From Thermosulfurimonas dismutans (GTDB lineage Bacteria > Desulfobacterota > Thermodesulfobacteria > Thermodesulfobacteriales > Thermodesulfobacteriaceae): a stretch of DNA of 64,000 nucleotides. The notes under the pieces are model-generated. The model ran no database searches. It was not told where the DNA came from and was given only the letters and a program-made list of their open reading frames with translations. The stretch spans positions 1 to 64,000 of the forward strand of contig DRMH01000012.1 in the NCBI GenBank assembly GCA_011322625.1, written 5' to 3'. Shown here piece after piece: positions 43,036 through 52,504 of the stretch. Numbering within the stretch: the stretch's first letter is position 1; every line of letters begins with the position of its first letter. A program made the translations under genes and the position numbers.

Positions 43036-44367
43036 TTAGGGATTTTCTTTCACCAGGGTGGAGAGGTAGGCCCCGGCAGCCAGCCGCTCCTCCTCGGTGC
43101 CCACGAAAGGCGGCATATAGGGATAGCCGTCAAGCCCCTCCAGAAAGCCGGCGAGATCCTCCGGGGTTTTCAGCCCCAGACCCTTAAGAAGCCGGGGAAG
43201 ACTCCGGAGTCCTTTCGGGGAAAGGGCGTGGCAGTTCGCACATTCGTGGGCCACCAGGATGCGCCCTACGGAAAGTCGGTTCTTCTCCGTGATGGTCCTT
43301 AGCTCCGGGGGAAGATAACCCAAACGGGAGAGATACCCCTTCTCGTTAAGGACCTCCACTTCGGAGGCTATGCCCTTGGCCGGAAGATCCGCCCCCACCA
43401 CCTGATGTGAGTACATGAAGCCGTTTATTATATAAGGACGACGTACGCCCTCTCGCAGCCCCTCTCCGGAGAGGATGCCCAGAAAGAGGATTATCAAGGT
43501 AAGAAGGGCCAGGGGGACATTATTTAATCTCGGAAAGAGGATCCCAAAGAGCAGGAAATAGAGGCCCACGATCCCTCCGGAGATCGCCGCCACCTTAAGA
43601 AGGGTGGAGAGATAGGGGAGGGTTCCTCCGAAGAGGAAATCCCGGGCCTCAGGGGGAAGTTTTTTAAGCCACCAGTAGCCGAAGAGGGTCCCGAGGATAA
43701 GCCCGAAAAGGCCCCAGGCCCCGGCAAGTCGGCTTACCTCCCGGGCCACCTCGCGCTCCTTAAGGGTGGCGGCAATAAGCAGCGCGTAGAGCCCGGCTAT
43801 CCCGAACATGAAGAAGGTGCGGGCTCCGAGCTGGGGCCAGTAGGTGGGGTTGAAGAAGCCGTCGAAGAAACGACCGGTCTCAAGCCACCTTCCCGGAGTG
43901 AGCATGAAGGCCAGGATCCCGGTGATGATGATCATGCTGATCCAGGCGGAAAGGGCGTAGAGATAGCCGATCCGAAGATGGGTGCGCTCGTCCACCTTGC
44001 CCAGGGTGTAATAGTAGGCATAGATGGTGGCCACCTCGATGAGGAAGAAGACCCACTCCGTGGCCCAGCCCCACACATAGTTGTGGATCAGGGCCGAGAT
44101 TCCCCGGGGGCTGGATACGGTGGCCGAATACCAGATCCCCACCCCGGAAAGCGAACCGAACACAAAACAGAAGATCAGGATGAGGAGGGTGTAGCGCCGG
44201 ACAAAGGAAAGGAGCTCCGGCCGGCCCTCCCGATAGGCCTTCCCCTCAATATAGACATTGAACCAGAAGGCCCCCACTGCAAGATGGGAGGGAAGGATAT
44301 GAAAGGAGGCGATAAGGCCGATTACCAGGGCCGAAGAAAGATAGGGTACCACCCAGATAGGATACAT
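43036..44367 (-). CDS. CydA-like membrane subunit fused to C-terminal cytochrome c
   Basis: 443 residues. About nine transmembrane helices resemble cytochrome bd subunit I (His23 and His28 in [15 protein letters not shown], then [18 protein letters not shown]). A periplasmic C-terminal domain binds heme c: CANCH at 376-380 with Met418 (YPYMPPF) as likely sixth ligand. Bd-superfamily branches with a fused cytochrome c (called OR-C in recent classifications, from memory) have this layout and may use cytochrome c instead of quinol. It is the first gene of a two-gene operon with a strong promoter. Confidence 0.8.
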   Translation of the reverse strand: MYPIWVVPYLSSALVIGLIASFHILPSHLAVGAFWFNVYIEGKAYREGRPELLSFVRRYTLLILIFCFVFGSLSGVGIWYSATVSSPRGISALIHNYVWGWATEWVFFLIEVATIYAYYYTLGKVDERTHLRIGYLYALSAWISMIIITGILAFMLTPGRWLETGRFFDGFFNPTYWPQLGARTFFMFGIAGLYALLIAATLKEREVAREVSRLAGAWGLFGLILGTLFGYWWLKKLPPEARDFLFGGTLPYLSTLLKVAAISGGIVGLYFLLFGILFPRLNNVPLALLTLIILFLGILSGEGLREGVRRPYIINGFMYSHQVVGADLPAKGIASEVEVLNEKGYLSRLGYLPPELRTITEKNRLSVGRILVAHECANCHALSPKGLRSLPRLLKGLGLKTPEDLAGFLEGLDGYPYMPPFVGTEEERLAAGAYLSTLVKENP

Positions 44368-44396
44368 ACCCCACCTCCCGGAGAAGATAATTTTAG

Positions 44397-44425
44397 ATTT
44401 TATATAAAAAATTTTTTAAGATCAA
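44397..44425 (-). promoter_or_regulatory. Strong promoter of the bd-like complex operon
   Basis: On the complementary strand, TTGATC (44425-44420), exactly 17 bases and TAAAAT (44402-44397). The spacer holds a run of A then T that would bend DNA. The leader of about 23 bases contains GGGAGGTGGGG before ATG 44367. Confidence 0.7.
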
Positions 44426-44458
44426 GCCCAATTTTCGGGGTGGGTTCGCTCTCGGAGG

Positions 44459-44968
44459 TTAGGGGTGAGGGAGGTTTTTCTGGAGGAGGGTCCGGAGATA
44501 ATCCTCGAGCAGGAAGAGGGTTCGGGCCTCGGGTTCCTGGGCCGCGGTGAGGAGGGTGAGTTTTTCCGCCGGGAACCTTTCCCGAAACCAGGGACAGAAG
44601 AAGTTCCGGCAGAGGAGGGGGCGGGCGGGGAGGGAGCAGCCCTTTAGGCTAAGGAAGAAACAGCCGGAAGGAAAGGCCCTCCTTTCCGGAAGCCGGGCCC
44701 CTAGGGAGAGATTTATCAGAAGGAGTTCCCGGCTGACATGGAGTTCCATGTCCCGGCCGCAGCAGGTGGGCTCCCCCCGGGCCGCACATTCCGCACAGAG
44801 TCGGTAGGCCCCGGTTTCGCGATAAAGCCTTTCGGTTTCCGCAAGGGCCTCCCGTAGATCCTCAAGGAGGCGAACTAAATAAGGGTCTTCGTAGAGCTGG
44901 GGCTTAAGCTTTCGCCACAGCTCGAGGGCTTCCTCCAGGGTGCGAAGGAAGAGGGTTTCGGATTTCAC
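44459..44968 (-). CDS. Cys-rich YkgJ-like protein
   Basis: 169 residues with about ten cysteines in two groups: LCAECAARGEPTCCG at about 57-71, and SGCFFLSLKGCSLPARPLLC then NFFC at about 100-125. This resembles the YkgJ/UPF0153 family that binds zinc or an Fe-S cluster. Its function is not known. It starts at ATG 44968, overlapping the DUF1015 stop by four bases, so the two are co-translated. Confidence 0.75.
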   Translation of the reverse strand: MKSETLFLRTLEEALELWRKLKPQLYEDPYLVRLLEDLREALAETERLYRETGAYRLCAECAARGEPTCCGRDMELHVSRELLLINLSLGARLPERRAFPSGCFFLSLKGCSLPARPLLCRNFFCPWFRERFPAEKLTLLTAAQEPEARTLFLLEDYLRTLLQKNLPHP

Positions 44969-46209
44969 GGGCAGGGCGGTGAAGCCTCGGGATTTATGCG
45001 GAAGATGACCAGTCCGGTAAGGATTTTGGGGTAAAAGTAGGTGGATTTATGGGGCATGACCTTTCCGCTGCGGGCCACTTCCTCCAGTACCTTTGCCGGG
45101 GTGGGGGGAAGCAGAAAGGCCAGAGCCCCTTTGTCTGCTTCGTGGCGCACCTCCTCCGGCCAGGGAGTATAGGTGAGGAGACCCTTTTCCTTGAGGTCCT
45201 TTTCCGTTTCTCCGAAGAGCCGAAGCACGATCCGGGCGCACCAGGAGGCCGGGAGTCGGTTTTCCGGAAGCCCGCTTTCCCTTTCCCATCGTTCCAGGAT
45301 CTCCCGGTGCAGGCGCACCTTATAGGCCCGGCGCTGAAAGAAAAGAAGAAAGGCCCCTTCCTCGGAGGGAAGGGATGCGGTGAAGGAGACCTCCCTCATC
45401 TCGCCCAGTTCCGTGAGGATCTCCCGTAGCCGGGACTCTTCAGGGACCCGTCTCAGGATACGATGGGTGGGCAATACCAGAAGTCCCGGGTCCTCGAAGG
45501 GGCACATGTACATCATCATGTAATGGAAACATCGGGGGCCTTCCGGACGCAGACGCGATTCCATTTCCTGGGCGTAGCGCAGAGCGGTGGTGTAGCGATG
45601 GTGGCCATCGGCGATATAGAAGGGCCTTTCCTGCCAGAAGGAACAGAGGGCCCGCTGTACTTCGGGGTCCCGGAGGCGATAGAGTTCGTGGCGCTGCCCT
45701 CCTTCGGTCTGAATTTCCAGGATTTTTTCCTCCGGGCGCGACTGAAGGGTGAAAAGTTCCGGATCGCGATAGAGAACAAAGATCTGGCTGAACTGAGCGG
45801 AGGTGGCCCGCAGGAGCTCCAGACGGTCCTCGGTCACCCGGGGGAAGGTCTTCTCATGGGGAAGGATTTTCCCCTGGGTAAAGGGACTCAGCCGGACCAG
45901 GGCTATGAACCCCGTGCGGGTGTATTCTTTTCCGGCCACCGAGAAATGCAGACGATAGAGATAGATGCTGGGAGAGTCTTCCCGGATGAGGATCCCTTCT
46001 TTTATCCACTGTTGGAGGGAGCGGGCGGCCTGGCGATAGCGTTCCGGCCCCCCGCCCAGCTCAAGATGAAAGATATTGTACGGATCGCGGCGCAGATATT
46101 CCTGGGCCTCCTCCGGCGTAACCACGTCGTAAGGCGGAGCCACCACCCGGGAGAGATCCACCCGCCCGGGATGATACCGCCAGCCGTAAAAGGGTCTTAC
46201 CTCGGGCAT
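44965..46209 (-). CDS. DUF1015 (COG4198) family protein
   Basis: 414 residues. The N-terminal RPFYGWRYHPGRVDLSRVVAPPYDV and HEKTFPRVTEDRLELLRATSAQFSQIF, together with the later FYIADGHHRYTTALRY, define DUF1015. The family is widespread but biochemically poorly characterised; the GHHRY motif suggests a nucleotide- or phosphate-related enzyme. Start ATG 46209. It is divergent from the DUF948 gene with 104 bases between. Confidence 0.9.
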   Translation of the reverse strand: MPEVRPFYGWRYHPGRVDLSRVVAPPYDVVTPEEAQEYLRRDPYNIFHLELGGGPERYRQAARSLQQWIKEGILIREDSPSIYLYRLHFSVAGKEYTRTGFIALVRLSPFTQGKILPHEKTFPRVTEDRLELLRATSAQFSQIFVLYRDPELFTLQSRPEEKILEIQTEGGQRHELYRLRDPEVQRALCSFWQERPFYIADGHHRYTTALRYAQEMESRLRPEGPRCFHYMMMYMCPFEDPGLLVLPTHRILRRVPEESRLREILTELGEMREVSFTASLPSEEGAFLLFFQRRAYKVRLHREILERWERESGLPENRLPASWCARIVLRLFGETEKDLKEKGLLTYTPWPEEVRHEADKGALAFLLPPTPAKVLEEVARSGKVMPHKSTYFYPKILTGLVIFRINPEASPPCP

Positions 46210-46313
46210 GGCCTTTCACCTAATATGAAACCTCTTTTTCGTCAACTTGCCTCGCGGGGTTTAGTGTTTATATGTTGAAATAGACCCGGTGATATCCTTA
46301 AGGGAGGGGAGGA

Positions 46314-46916
46314 ATGCAGGTTTTACTGGCCATTCTGGTAGCCGTAGCCATTCTGGTCCTTTTGGTGCTGGGGGTGGTGCTCTGGAAGCTAAAGGAGGTG
46401 CTGGAGAGGGTGCAGGTTACGGTGGCACGCTCGGAGCAGACCCTGGCGGCCACGACCCAGACCCTGGAAAGGGTTAACCATCTGGCCGAGGAGGTGGCGG
46501 TGCTGCCCGGGGCCATCCGGGAACTCCTGGATTCCTTCCGGGAAATAGCCCGGGATCTCTCCGAAGAGGTTAAGGCGCGTCTGGAGCGGCTGGATACTCT
46601 GCTTGAGGCCCTGGAAGGAAGGGTCTCCGGAGAAATCCCCCGGGTACTGGTGCAGACCGAACGCACCCTCTCGGAGGTGGAGGGGCTGATAGCCGGTCTG
46701 CGGGAGAAGCTTTCGGCGCTGGATGAACTGACCGAGGCGGTGCGAACCCTTTCCCGCTCTTTCCGCGAGGTGAGCCGCACGGCCACCGTGGCCGTGGATA
46801 CGGTAAATCGTGAGTTGCAGGACCTGGTGGTGGAGCTTTCGGCTGCCGTGGCCGGAGTGAGGGAAGGGATGAAGGTGGTTTCCAAATTAATACCTTTCCG
46901 AAAACGTAATCCTTAA
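46314..46916 (+). CDS. DUF948-type membrane-anchored coiled-coil protein
   Basis: 200 residues. One N-terminal transmembrane helix (LLAILVAVAILVLLVLGVVLW) is followed by a long coiled coil with regular heptads (VLERVQVTVARSEQTLAATTQTLERVN). DUF948 proteins are envelope-associated and of unknown function. The start follows GGGAGGGGAGG. The YtxH gene follows 15 bases later, a pairing seen in many bacteria and suggestive of envelope stress. Confidence 0.83.
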   Translation: MQVLLAILVAVAILVLLVLGVVLWKLKEVLERVQVTVARSEQTLAATTQTLERVNHLAEEVAVLPGAIRELLDSFREIARDLSEEVKARLERLDTLLEALEGRVSGEIPRVLVQTERTLSEVEGLIAGLREKLSALDELTEAVRTLSRSFREVSRTATVAVDTVNRELQDLVVELSAAVAGVREGMKVVSKLIPFRKRNP

Positions 46917-46931
46917 AGGAGGTGGTCAAAG

Positions 46932-47324
46932 ATGGCGGAACGGGGAATCTCTCTGGGTAATGTAGCGGTGGCTTTTGTCCTGGGAGGGCTGGTGGGAGCC
47001 GGTCTGGCTCTGCTTTTTGCCCCGGCCAGCGGCGAGGAGGTAAGGGAGCGGCTGCGTTCCAAGGGAGAGGAGACCAGGGAAAGACTGAGGGAGAAGACCG
47101 GGGAACTCCGGATGCGGGCCGAGGAATTACGGGAGCGGGCCGAGGAGCTCAAGAGTCGAATCCTGTCCGGAGCCGAGGAGATCAAGGGCCGCGGGATAGA
47201 GACGCTGGAGGAGGCCAAACGGGTGCTGGAGGAGGCCATCGAGGCCGGTAAGGAGGCCATGCGTCGGGAGAAGGAAAAGCTGGCCCAGAAGCTGAAAAGG
47301 GAGGAAGCCGCGGGGACGGCCTAA
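46932..47324 (+). CDS. YtxH domain-containing protein
   Basis: 130 residues. The glycine-rich membrane segment VAFVLGGLVGAGLALLFAPASGEEVRERL is the YtxH signature. A charged helical tail rich in Arg and Glu follows (about 40-130). YtxH-like proteins are linked to general stress. AAAGGAGGTGG precedes the ATG. It overlaps the convergent nadK stop by four bases. Confidence 0.87.
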   Translation: MAERGISLGNVAVAFVLGGLVGAGLALLFAPASGEEVRERLRSKGEETRERLREKTGELRMRAEELRERAEELKSRILSGAEEIKGRGIETLEEAKRVLEEAIEAGKEAMRREKEKLAQKLKREEAAGTA

Positions 47325-48103
47325 ATCTTGCTCTCCCCCCACCCGAGCTTATCCCTCAGGATGGTAAAATAGCTCCGGGTGGGGGAGGTGAGAAGTTTAA
47401 GCGGGCGCGGATGGCGCTGAATGGTTACCTTCCCCCCGGCCGGAAGTTCCCGGTTGATTCTTCCATCCACCACCAGATGCACCTCGGGAGAAGGGCTGAT
47501 GAGCTGGATTTCCACCCGGGTTTCCGCCGGAAGGACCAGGGGCCGGGCGCTTAACATGAAGGGGCAGATAGGGGTCAGGACCAGGGCCTGAGTGCGGGGA
47601 TGGAGAATGGGGCCCCCGGCGGAAAGATTATAGGCCGTGGAACCCGTGGGGGTGGCGGCGATGAGCCCGTCGCCGTAGTAGGTGGTGAGATATTCCTCTC
47701 CGGCCCGTACCCGCAGATGAATCATATGCCCCAGAGGCCCCTTGAGGATGGCGGCCTCATTAAGGGCCAGGAACTCCTCCCCCTTTAGGTTCACCCGCAG
47801 CAACATGCGTTCCTCCTGGGGCAGGTCTCCGCGGAGAAGACGGGAAAGAGCCAGTTCTGCTTCTTCCAGCTGAATTTCGGTGAGGAAGCCCAGTTTGCCG
47901 TAGTTTATCCCCAGGATGGGAAGATCCAGTTGATGGGCCACCGGAGCGGCCCGCAACAGGGTGCCATCCCCCCCCACCACCAGAACGAAATCCGCTCCTT
48001 CCCCCCGGCGGGGGGATACGGTTTCAATGCCCATTTTCTCCAGGAGATCCACCAGAGGAGGTGGCAGGGAAAGCCCTTCCTTCAGATAGAGAATGGCCCT
48101 CAT
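47321..48103 (-). CDS. nadK: NAD kinase
   Basis: Phosphorylates NAD to NADP. The 260 residues show VVGGDGTLLRAA, LALNEAAI and GSTAYNLSAGGPI, the three conserved motifs. The start is ATG 48103. A TAAAAT box ends only eight bases before it, so the transcript may lack a leader. It is divergent from lptD with 38 bases between. Confidence 0.94.
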   Translation of the reverse strand: MRAILYLKEGLSLPPPLVDLLEKMGIETVSPRRGEGADFVLVVGGDGTLLRAAPVAHQLDLPILGINYGKLGFLTEIQLEEAELALSRLLRGDLPQEERMLLRVNLKGEEFLALNEAAILKGPLGHMIHLRVRAGEEYLTTYYGDGLIAATPTGSTAYNLSAGGPILHPRTQALVLTPICPFMLSARPLVLPAETRVEIQLISPSPEVHLVVDGRINRELPAGGKVTIQRHPRPLKLLTSPTRSYFTILRDKLGWGESKI

Positions 48104-48111
48104 TGGTTGAC

Positions 48112-48117
48112 ATTTTA
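48112..48117 (-). promoter_or_regulatory. Putative -10 box of nadK, leaderless arrangement
   Basis: TAAAAT on the complementary strand, eight bases before ATG 48103. No Shine-Dalgarno lies between. A convincing -35 is not visible. Confidence 0.4.
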
Positions 48118-48141
48118 GAAGGTCTGGGCGAAAGGTAAAGT

Positions 48142-50259
48142 GTGAAGATCCCGGCCCTGGTGTGTCTTATTTTGATCCTGTGGGGTGGTCTGGCGCGTGC
48201 GGCCTGGCGGATCGAGGCCCGAAAACTGACCCTCTACCACCAGCGCCATATAGCCATCGCCGAGGGTCAGGTGGTTATCTCCGGTCGGGGGCTTACCATT
48301 TTTGCCCCCCGGGCCCGTTATGAAATGGAGACCAAACGCCTGTGGCTCTGGGGGCCGGTGAAGATACTCACCCCGCACGGGGACTGGCTCAAGGGAAAAT
48401 GGGCGGTTATAGATCTGCGTTCCGGCGAGGGAGAGATAGAAGGGGCTTATCTCTTCATCAAGAAGGACCGGGTCCAGGTGCGGGCCAAGAGGATGGTCCG
48501 CCTGGGGGAGGACCGCTACGAGGCCTATCAGGCGGTGATTTCCACCTGCGATCTGCGGTGCGAGGAGGCCCCTCCCTGGAGTTTTCACGCCCGGAAGGTG
48601 GAGATCCGGGAGGGAAGGGCCCGGGCCCACTGGGTCTCCTTCTGGGTTAAACGTCTCCCCCTGGCCCTGAGCCCTCTGGTGACCATGGCCATCAAACGGA
48701 AACGTAAAAGCGGTTTCCTGTTCCCCCGTCTGGTTACCGGTTCTCGCTCCGGAGTGGGTGTGGAGGCCCCGCTTTTCCTGGCCCTGCACGATAGCTTCGA
48801 TGCCACCCTCTCTCCCCTCTGGATGAGTCGGCGAGGGGTGCTGTTTTCCGTGGAGGGACGCTGGCGGCTGTCCCGGGATGCGCAGGGGATAATTCGCTAT
48901 CGCTATCTCCACGATCGCCTGGAAGACCGCGATTATAACCACGACGGCATCGTACGCGGCAACACCAGCCGTTACTGGATAACCGCCCGCGTGGATCAGA
49001 GGCTTTCCCCCCGCACCGATCTTCACCTGGACCTGGATCTCCTTTCGGATCGGGATTTTCTGGAGGAGTTCGAGGGAGGGCCCTTCGGATTTTCCGAGAC
49101 CAATCGGGTCTATCTGAAATGGTTCGGCCGGAGCCTGGAGGAAAGGAATCAGCGCTACCGCACCTCCAGGCTCTGGCTGGCCCATCGACGGTTCAATACC
49201 TATCTGGAAGCGGGGGGAGCTTACCGCGACTGGGTGCTTCCCGGCGGGCAGGCCACGGTGCTCTCCCCGCTGGCCGATATATACCTCTTTTCCCTGACCC
49301 GTCCGCTCCGGGGGCCCTTTACCTTCAACCTGGGGGCCGAGGGGACTTACTGGTATCGGGAAGAAGGGTCCAGAGGATGGCGATTTCACCTGGCCCCGGA
49401 GCTGGCCCTTAATCTGCCCCTGGGGCCTCTGGAAAATCGCTTCAGTTATCAGCTCCTTCACACCCGTTACGCCGTGGACTGGGACAACGGCACCACCCGG
49501 GATCTGACCCGAACCCTCTATCAGATCAAGGCCGAAAGCACCCTGGAGTTTTATCGGGTTTATCCCCTGAACCACGGAGACCTGGTGGGTCTGAGACACA
49601 GTCTGCGCCCCTACCTGCGTTATTTTTATCGTCCGCCCAAAAACCAGGAGGATCTGCCCCTCTGGGAGAGTGCCGACCGTCTTCCCCCGGCCCATTACCT
49701 GGAATACGGGGTCCTCCAGTTCCTCACCGCCAAGAGCCGGTCCGGAGGAAAACCGCATTACTGGGATCTCATGCGTTTTAATCTCTATCAACGTTACGAT
49801 TTTCGACGGGAGGCCTCAGCCGGAGAAGAACGACATCCCTTTTCCAATCTCTTTTCCGAACTGGAAGTTCGCTTCCCCTCCCGGCTCAGTTTGCGCTACG
49901 ATCTGGTCTATAATTTCTACGGTCTGGGGCTTACCCGACAGGAACTGAACCTCTCCTGGTCGCGTTTTCTCCTGGATCGGGTCAATGTGGGGTATCAGAG
50001 AGACAAACTCCGGAGGATAAAACAGCTCAATCTTTCCGGACGCAAACGTTTCTGGCATCATTTCATCCTCCACGGGGCCCTTTCTCGCAATCTCATCCGC
50101 CAGGAGACCTCCTCGGCCTCTCTGGGTTTGACCTATGAGGGCTCGTGTTTCAGCCTGGATTTCACCCTGGGGGTGACGCCGGAGGAGACCCGTTTTTCCT
50201 TCTGGGTGAACCTCTACGGGTTGGGAGGCTACGGAAGACAGTTCACCCGGGGGCCGTGA
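48142..50259 (+). CDS. lptD: LPS assembly outer-membrane protein LptD
   Basis: 705 residues. A signal peptide ends near GLARA. An OstA/LptA-like beta-taco domain follows (about 25-140, LTLYHQRHIAIAEGQVVISGRGLTIF split by the usual pattern), and then the C-terminal beta barrel typical of OstA_C (about 200-700). Cys136 and Cys140 lie close together, but the four-Cys disulfide arrangement of E. coli is not obvious. With LptE it inserts LPS into the outer membrane, and its presence implies an LPS-bearing envelope. The start is GTG 48142. Confidence 0.88.
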   Translation: MKIPALVCLILILWGGLARAAWRIEARKLTLYHQRHIAIAEGQVVISGRGLTIFAPRARYEMETKRLWLWGPVKILTPHGDWLKGKWAVIDLRSGEGEIEGAYLFIKKDRVQVRAKRMVRLGEDRYEAYQAVISTCDLRCEEAPPWSFHARKVEIREGRARAHWVSFWVKRLPLALSPLVTMAIKRKRKSGFLFPRLVTGSRSGVGVEAPLFLALHDSFDATLSPLWMSRRGVLFSVEGRWRLSRDAQGIIRYRYLHDRLEDRDYNHDGIVRGNTSRYWITARVDQRLSPRTDLHLDLDLLSDRDFLEEFEGGPFGFSETNRVYLKWFGRSLEERNQRYRTSRLWLAHRRFNTYLEAGGAYRDWVLPGGQATVLSPLADIYLFSLTRPLRGPFTFNLGAEGTYWYREEGSRGWRFHLAPELALNLPLGPLENRFSYQLLHTRYAVDWDNGTTRDLTRTLYQIKAESTLEFYRVYPLNHGDLVGLRHSLRPYLRYFYRPPKNQEDLPLWESADRLPPAHYLEYGVLQFLTAKSRSGGKPHYWDLMRFNLYQRYDFRREASAGEERHPFSNLFSELEVRFPSRLSLRYDLVYNFYGLGLTRQELNLSWSRFLLDRVNVGYQRDKLRRIKQLNLSGRKRFWHHFILHGALSRNLIRQETSSASLGLTYEGSCFSLDFTLGVTPEETRFSFWVNLYGLGGYGRQFTRGP

Positions 50260-50297
50260 GGTTGACCACCATATCCGGGCGCAGTAGTCTTTCGGGC

Positions 50298-51992
50298 ATG
50301 AGGATCGCCCTGGCCCAGATCAACCCCACGGTGGGTGATCTGGAAGGTAATCTGGAGAAGATCCTCGCTTACTGGGAAAGGGCCCGGGAGGTCTCGGCGG
50401 ATCTGGTCTGTTTTCCCGAACTGGCCCTGTGCGGTTATCCTCCCCGGGATCTCCTCTACCGGCGGGAGTTCCTTGCCGCGCTGGAGGAGACCCTGCGGAA
50501 ACTGGTCTCCCGGGTGGATCGGCCGGCCCTGGTCCTGGGGCTTCCGGAAAGGAACCAGGGCCCCGGACACCTCCTCTGGAACTCCCTGGTCTTTATTCGC
50601 GAACACCGGATCCTTTATCGCTATCGGAAGGGTTTGATCCCCTATTACGACATCTACGAGGAACCCAGGTATTTTGAAGGAGGCACCGAGCCCGGGCTCC
50701 TTGAATTTTGCGGCCTGCGTCTGGGTTTCACCATCTGCGAGGATATATGGAACGAACCCGGTTTTGTCCCCAAACCCTATGCGCGAGATCCGGTGCGGGA
50801 GCTTTCCGCCTGTCGTCCCCAGGTGACCATCAATCTTTCCGCCAGTCCCTTTCACCTGGGAAAGCTTTCCACCCGGCTGGATCTCCTGGCCCGCAAGATC
50901 AGGCTCCTGGGCACGCCCTTTTTTTATGTCAATCAGGTGGGGGCCCAGGATCACCTCATCTTCGACGGGGCCAGTATGGTCCTTTCCCCGGAGGGGCGTA
51001 TCCTGGCCCAGGCCCGGGATTTCGAGGAGGACCTCATCTGGTACGATCTGGCTACCGGAGAAGGCACCCTGCATCCCGTCTCCAGCCGCCGCTCCGAGGC
51101 CCTGCTTAAGGCCCTGGTCCTGGGGGTGAGGGATTTTTTCCGAAAGGTGGGGGCCCGCGGGGCCCTGATCGGTCTTTCCGGAGGGATAGACTCCTCGGTC
51201 ACCGCAGCCATCGCCGTAAAGGCCCTTTCTCCGGACCGGGTCATCGGGGTGCTGATGCCCTCCTCCTATAATCCCCCGGAAAGCGAGGAGGACGCCCTGC
51301 TTCTGGCCCGCAACCTGGGCATTCGAACCCTCAGGCTCCCCATTTCCGCCCCCTTTTCCGCCTTCCGGGAGGTCCTTTCCGAGGGACTCGGAGAGAAGGT
51401 CTCCGGCCTGGTGGAGGAGAACCTTCAGGCCCGGATCCGCGGAGTCCTCCTTATGGCCCTTTCCAACCATTTTCCCGGATACCTGGTGCTCAATACCGGG
51501 AACAAGAGCGAAATCGCCGTGGGTTACTGTACCCTCTACGGGGATACCTGCGGGGCCCTTTCGGTCCTGGGGGACGTGACCAAGGATCTGGTCTATGAAC
51601 TGGCGCTGGAGATCAATCGCGAAGGGCCGGTAATCCCGGAACGGGTCCTGCGCAAGCCCCCCTCGGCGGAGCTGCGACCGGATCAGAAAGACGAGGACGA
51701 TCTCCCCCCTTATTACCTGGTGAACAACGTGGTGCGCGCCTATGTGGAGCGGGGACTTTCTCCGGAGGAGATTATAAGGCTGGGGATCCCGGAGAGGGTG
51801 GTCAGGGAGGTACTCGGAAGATTGCGTCGGGCGGAATTCAAACGCTGGCAGTTGCCTCCCACCCTGCGGGTAAGTCCCCAGGCCTTCGGTTACGGATGGC
51901 GCTATCCCATTGCCCACGGTTTCCCCCTGGAAAATCCGGAAAGGCTTTACCGATCCGGGGAACCGGAGAAAAAGACGCCGAGCGAGGGATGA
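50298..51992 (+). CDS. nadE: Glutamine-dependent NAD+ synthetase
   Basis: Final step of NAD synthesis. The N-terminal nitrilase-type glutaminase (about 1-270, ADLVCFPELALCGYPP, FTICEDIW) carries the Glu-Lys-Cys triad. The C-terminal synthetase has SGGIDS at 294-299. 564 residues, typical of the two-domain form. Start ATG 50298; the open frame to the left lies inside lptD. It overlaps cobO as ATGA. Together with nadK it forms a nearby NAD(P) pair. Confidence 0.95.
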   Translation: MRIALAQINPTVGDLEGNLEKILAYWERAREVSADLVCFPELALCGYPPRDLLYRREFLAALEETLRKLVSRVDRPALVLGLPERNQGPGHLLWNSLVFIREHRILYRYRKGLIPYYDIYEEPRYFEGGTEPGLLEFCGLRLGFTICEDIWNEPGFVPKPYARDPVRELSACRPQVTINLSASPFHLGKLSTRLDLLARKIRLLGTPFFYVNQVGAQDHLIFDGASMVLSPEGRILAQARDFEEDLIWYDLATGEGTLHPVSSRRSEALLKALVLGVRDFFRKVGARGALIGLSGGIDSSVTAAIAVKALSPDRVIGVLMPSSYNPPESEEDALLLARNLGIRTLRLPISAPFSAFREVLSEGLGEKVSGLVEENLQARIRGVLLMALSNHFPGYLVLNTGNKSEIAVGYCTLYGDTCGALSVLGDVTKDLVYELALEINREGPVIPERVLRKPPSAELRPDQKDEDDLPPYYLVNNVVRAYVERGLSPEEIIRLGIPERVVREVLGRLRRAEFKRWQLPPTLRVSPQAFGYGWRYPIAHGFPLENPERLYRSGEPEKKTPSEG

Positions 51993-52504
51993 AGGGTTAT
52001 ATCCAGGTCTATACCGGGGAAGGAAAAGGGAAGACCACCGCTGCTCTGGGGCTGGCCCTGCGGGCCCTGGGGGCCGGGCTTCGGGTGGCCCTGATCCAGT
52101 TCCTCAAAAAGGGGGAGTACAGCGAGATTCGGGCCCTGACCAATTTCGGTCCCTGGGTGGAGGTCTGGCAGTTTCATTCCGGGGGGTTCGTGCGCGGGGA
52201 ACCGGATGAGGCCGTAAAAGAGGCGGTGGCCCTGGGATGGGACAAGGCCCGAAGGATCATCCTCTCCGGGGATTTCGAGGTGGGGATCCTGGACGAGATC
52301 AATCTGGTCCTGCACCTGGGCCTGATCCCGGTCTCCGAGGTGCTCGAGGTCCTTTCCTCCCGTCCGGAAGGGGTGGAGGTGGTGCTTACCGGGCGTTACG
52401 CCCCCCGGGCCCTGATCGAGGCCGCGGATCTGGTTACGGAGATGCGCAAGGTGAAACATTATTACGATCGGGGGGTGCCGGCCCGGAAGGGGATCGAAAA
52501 ATGA
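51989..52504 (+). CDS. cobO: Cob(I)yrinic acid a,c-diamide adenosyltransferase
   Basis: Adds the adenosyl group of coenzyme B12. The 171 residues have the P-loop TGEGKGKTTAALGLALRA and IQFLKKGEYSEI, plus VGILDEINLVLHLGLI, all CobO/BtuR signatures. It is translationally coupled to nadE. cobQ lies 2.6 kb downstream in the same direction but is separated by a minus-strand operon. Confidence 0.94.
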   Translation: MKGYIQVYTGEGKGKTTAALGLALRALGAGLRVALIQFLKKGEYSEIRALTNFGPWVEVWQFHSGGFVRGEPDEAVKEAVALGWDKARRIILSGDFEVGILDEINLVLHLGLIPVSEVLEVLSSRPEGVEVVLTGRYAPRALIEAADLVTEMRKVKHYYDRGVPARKGIEK

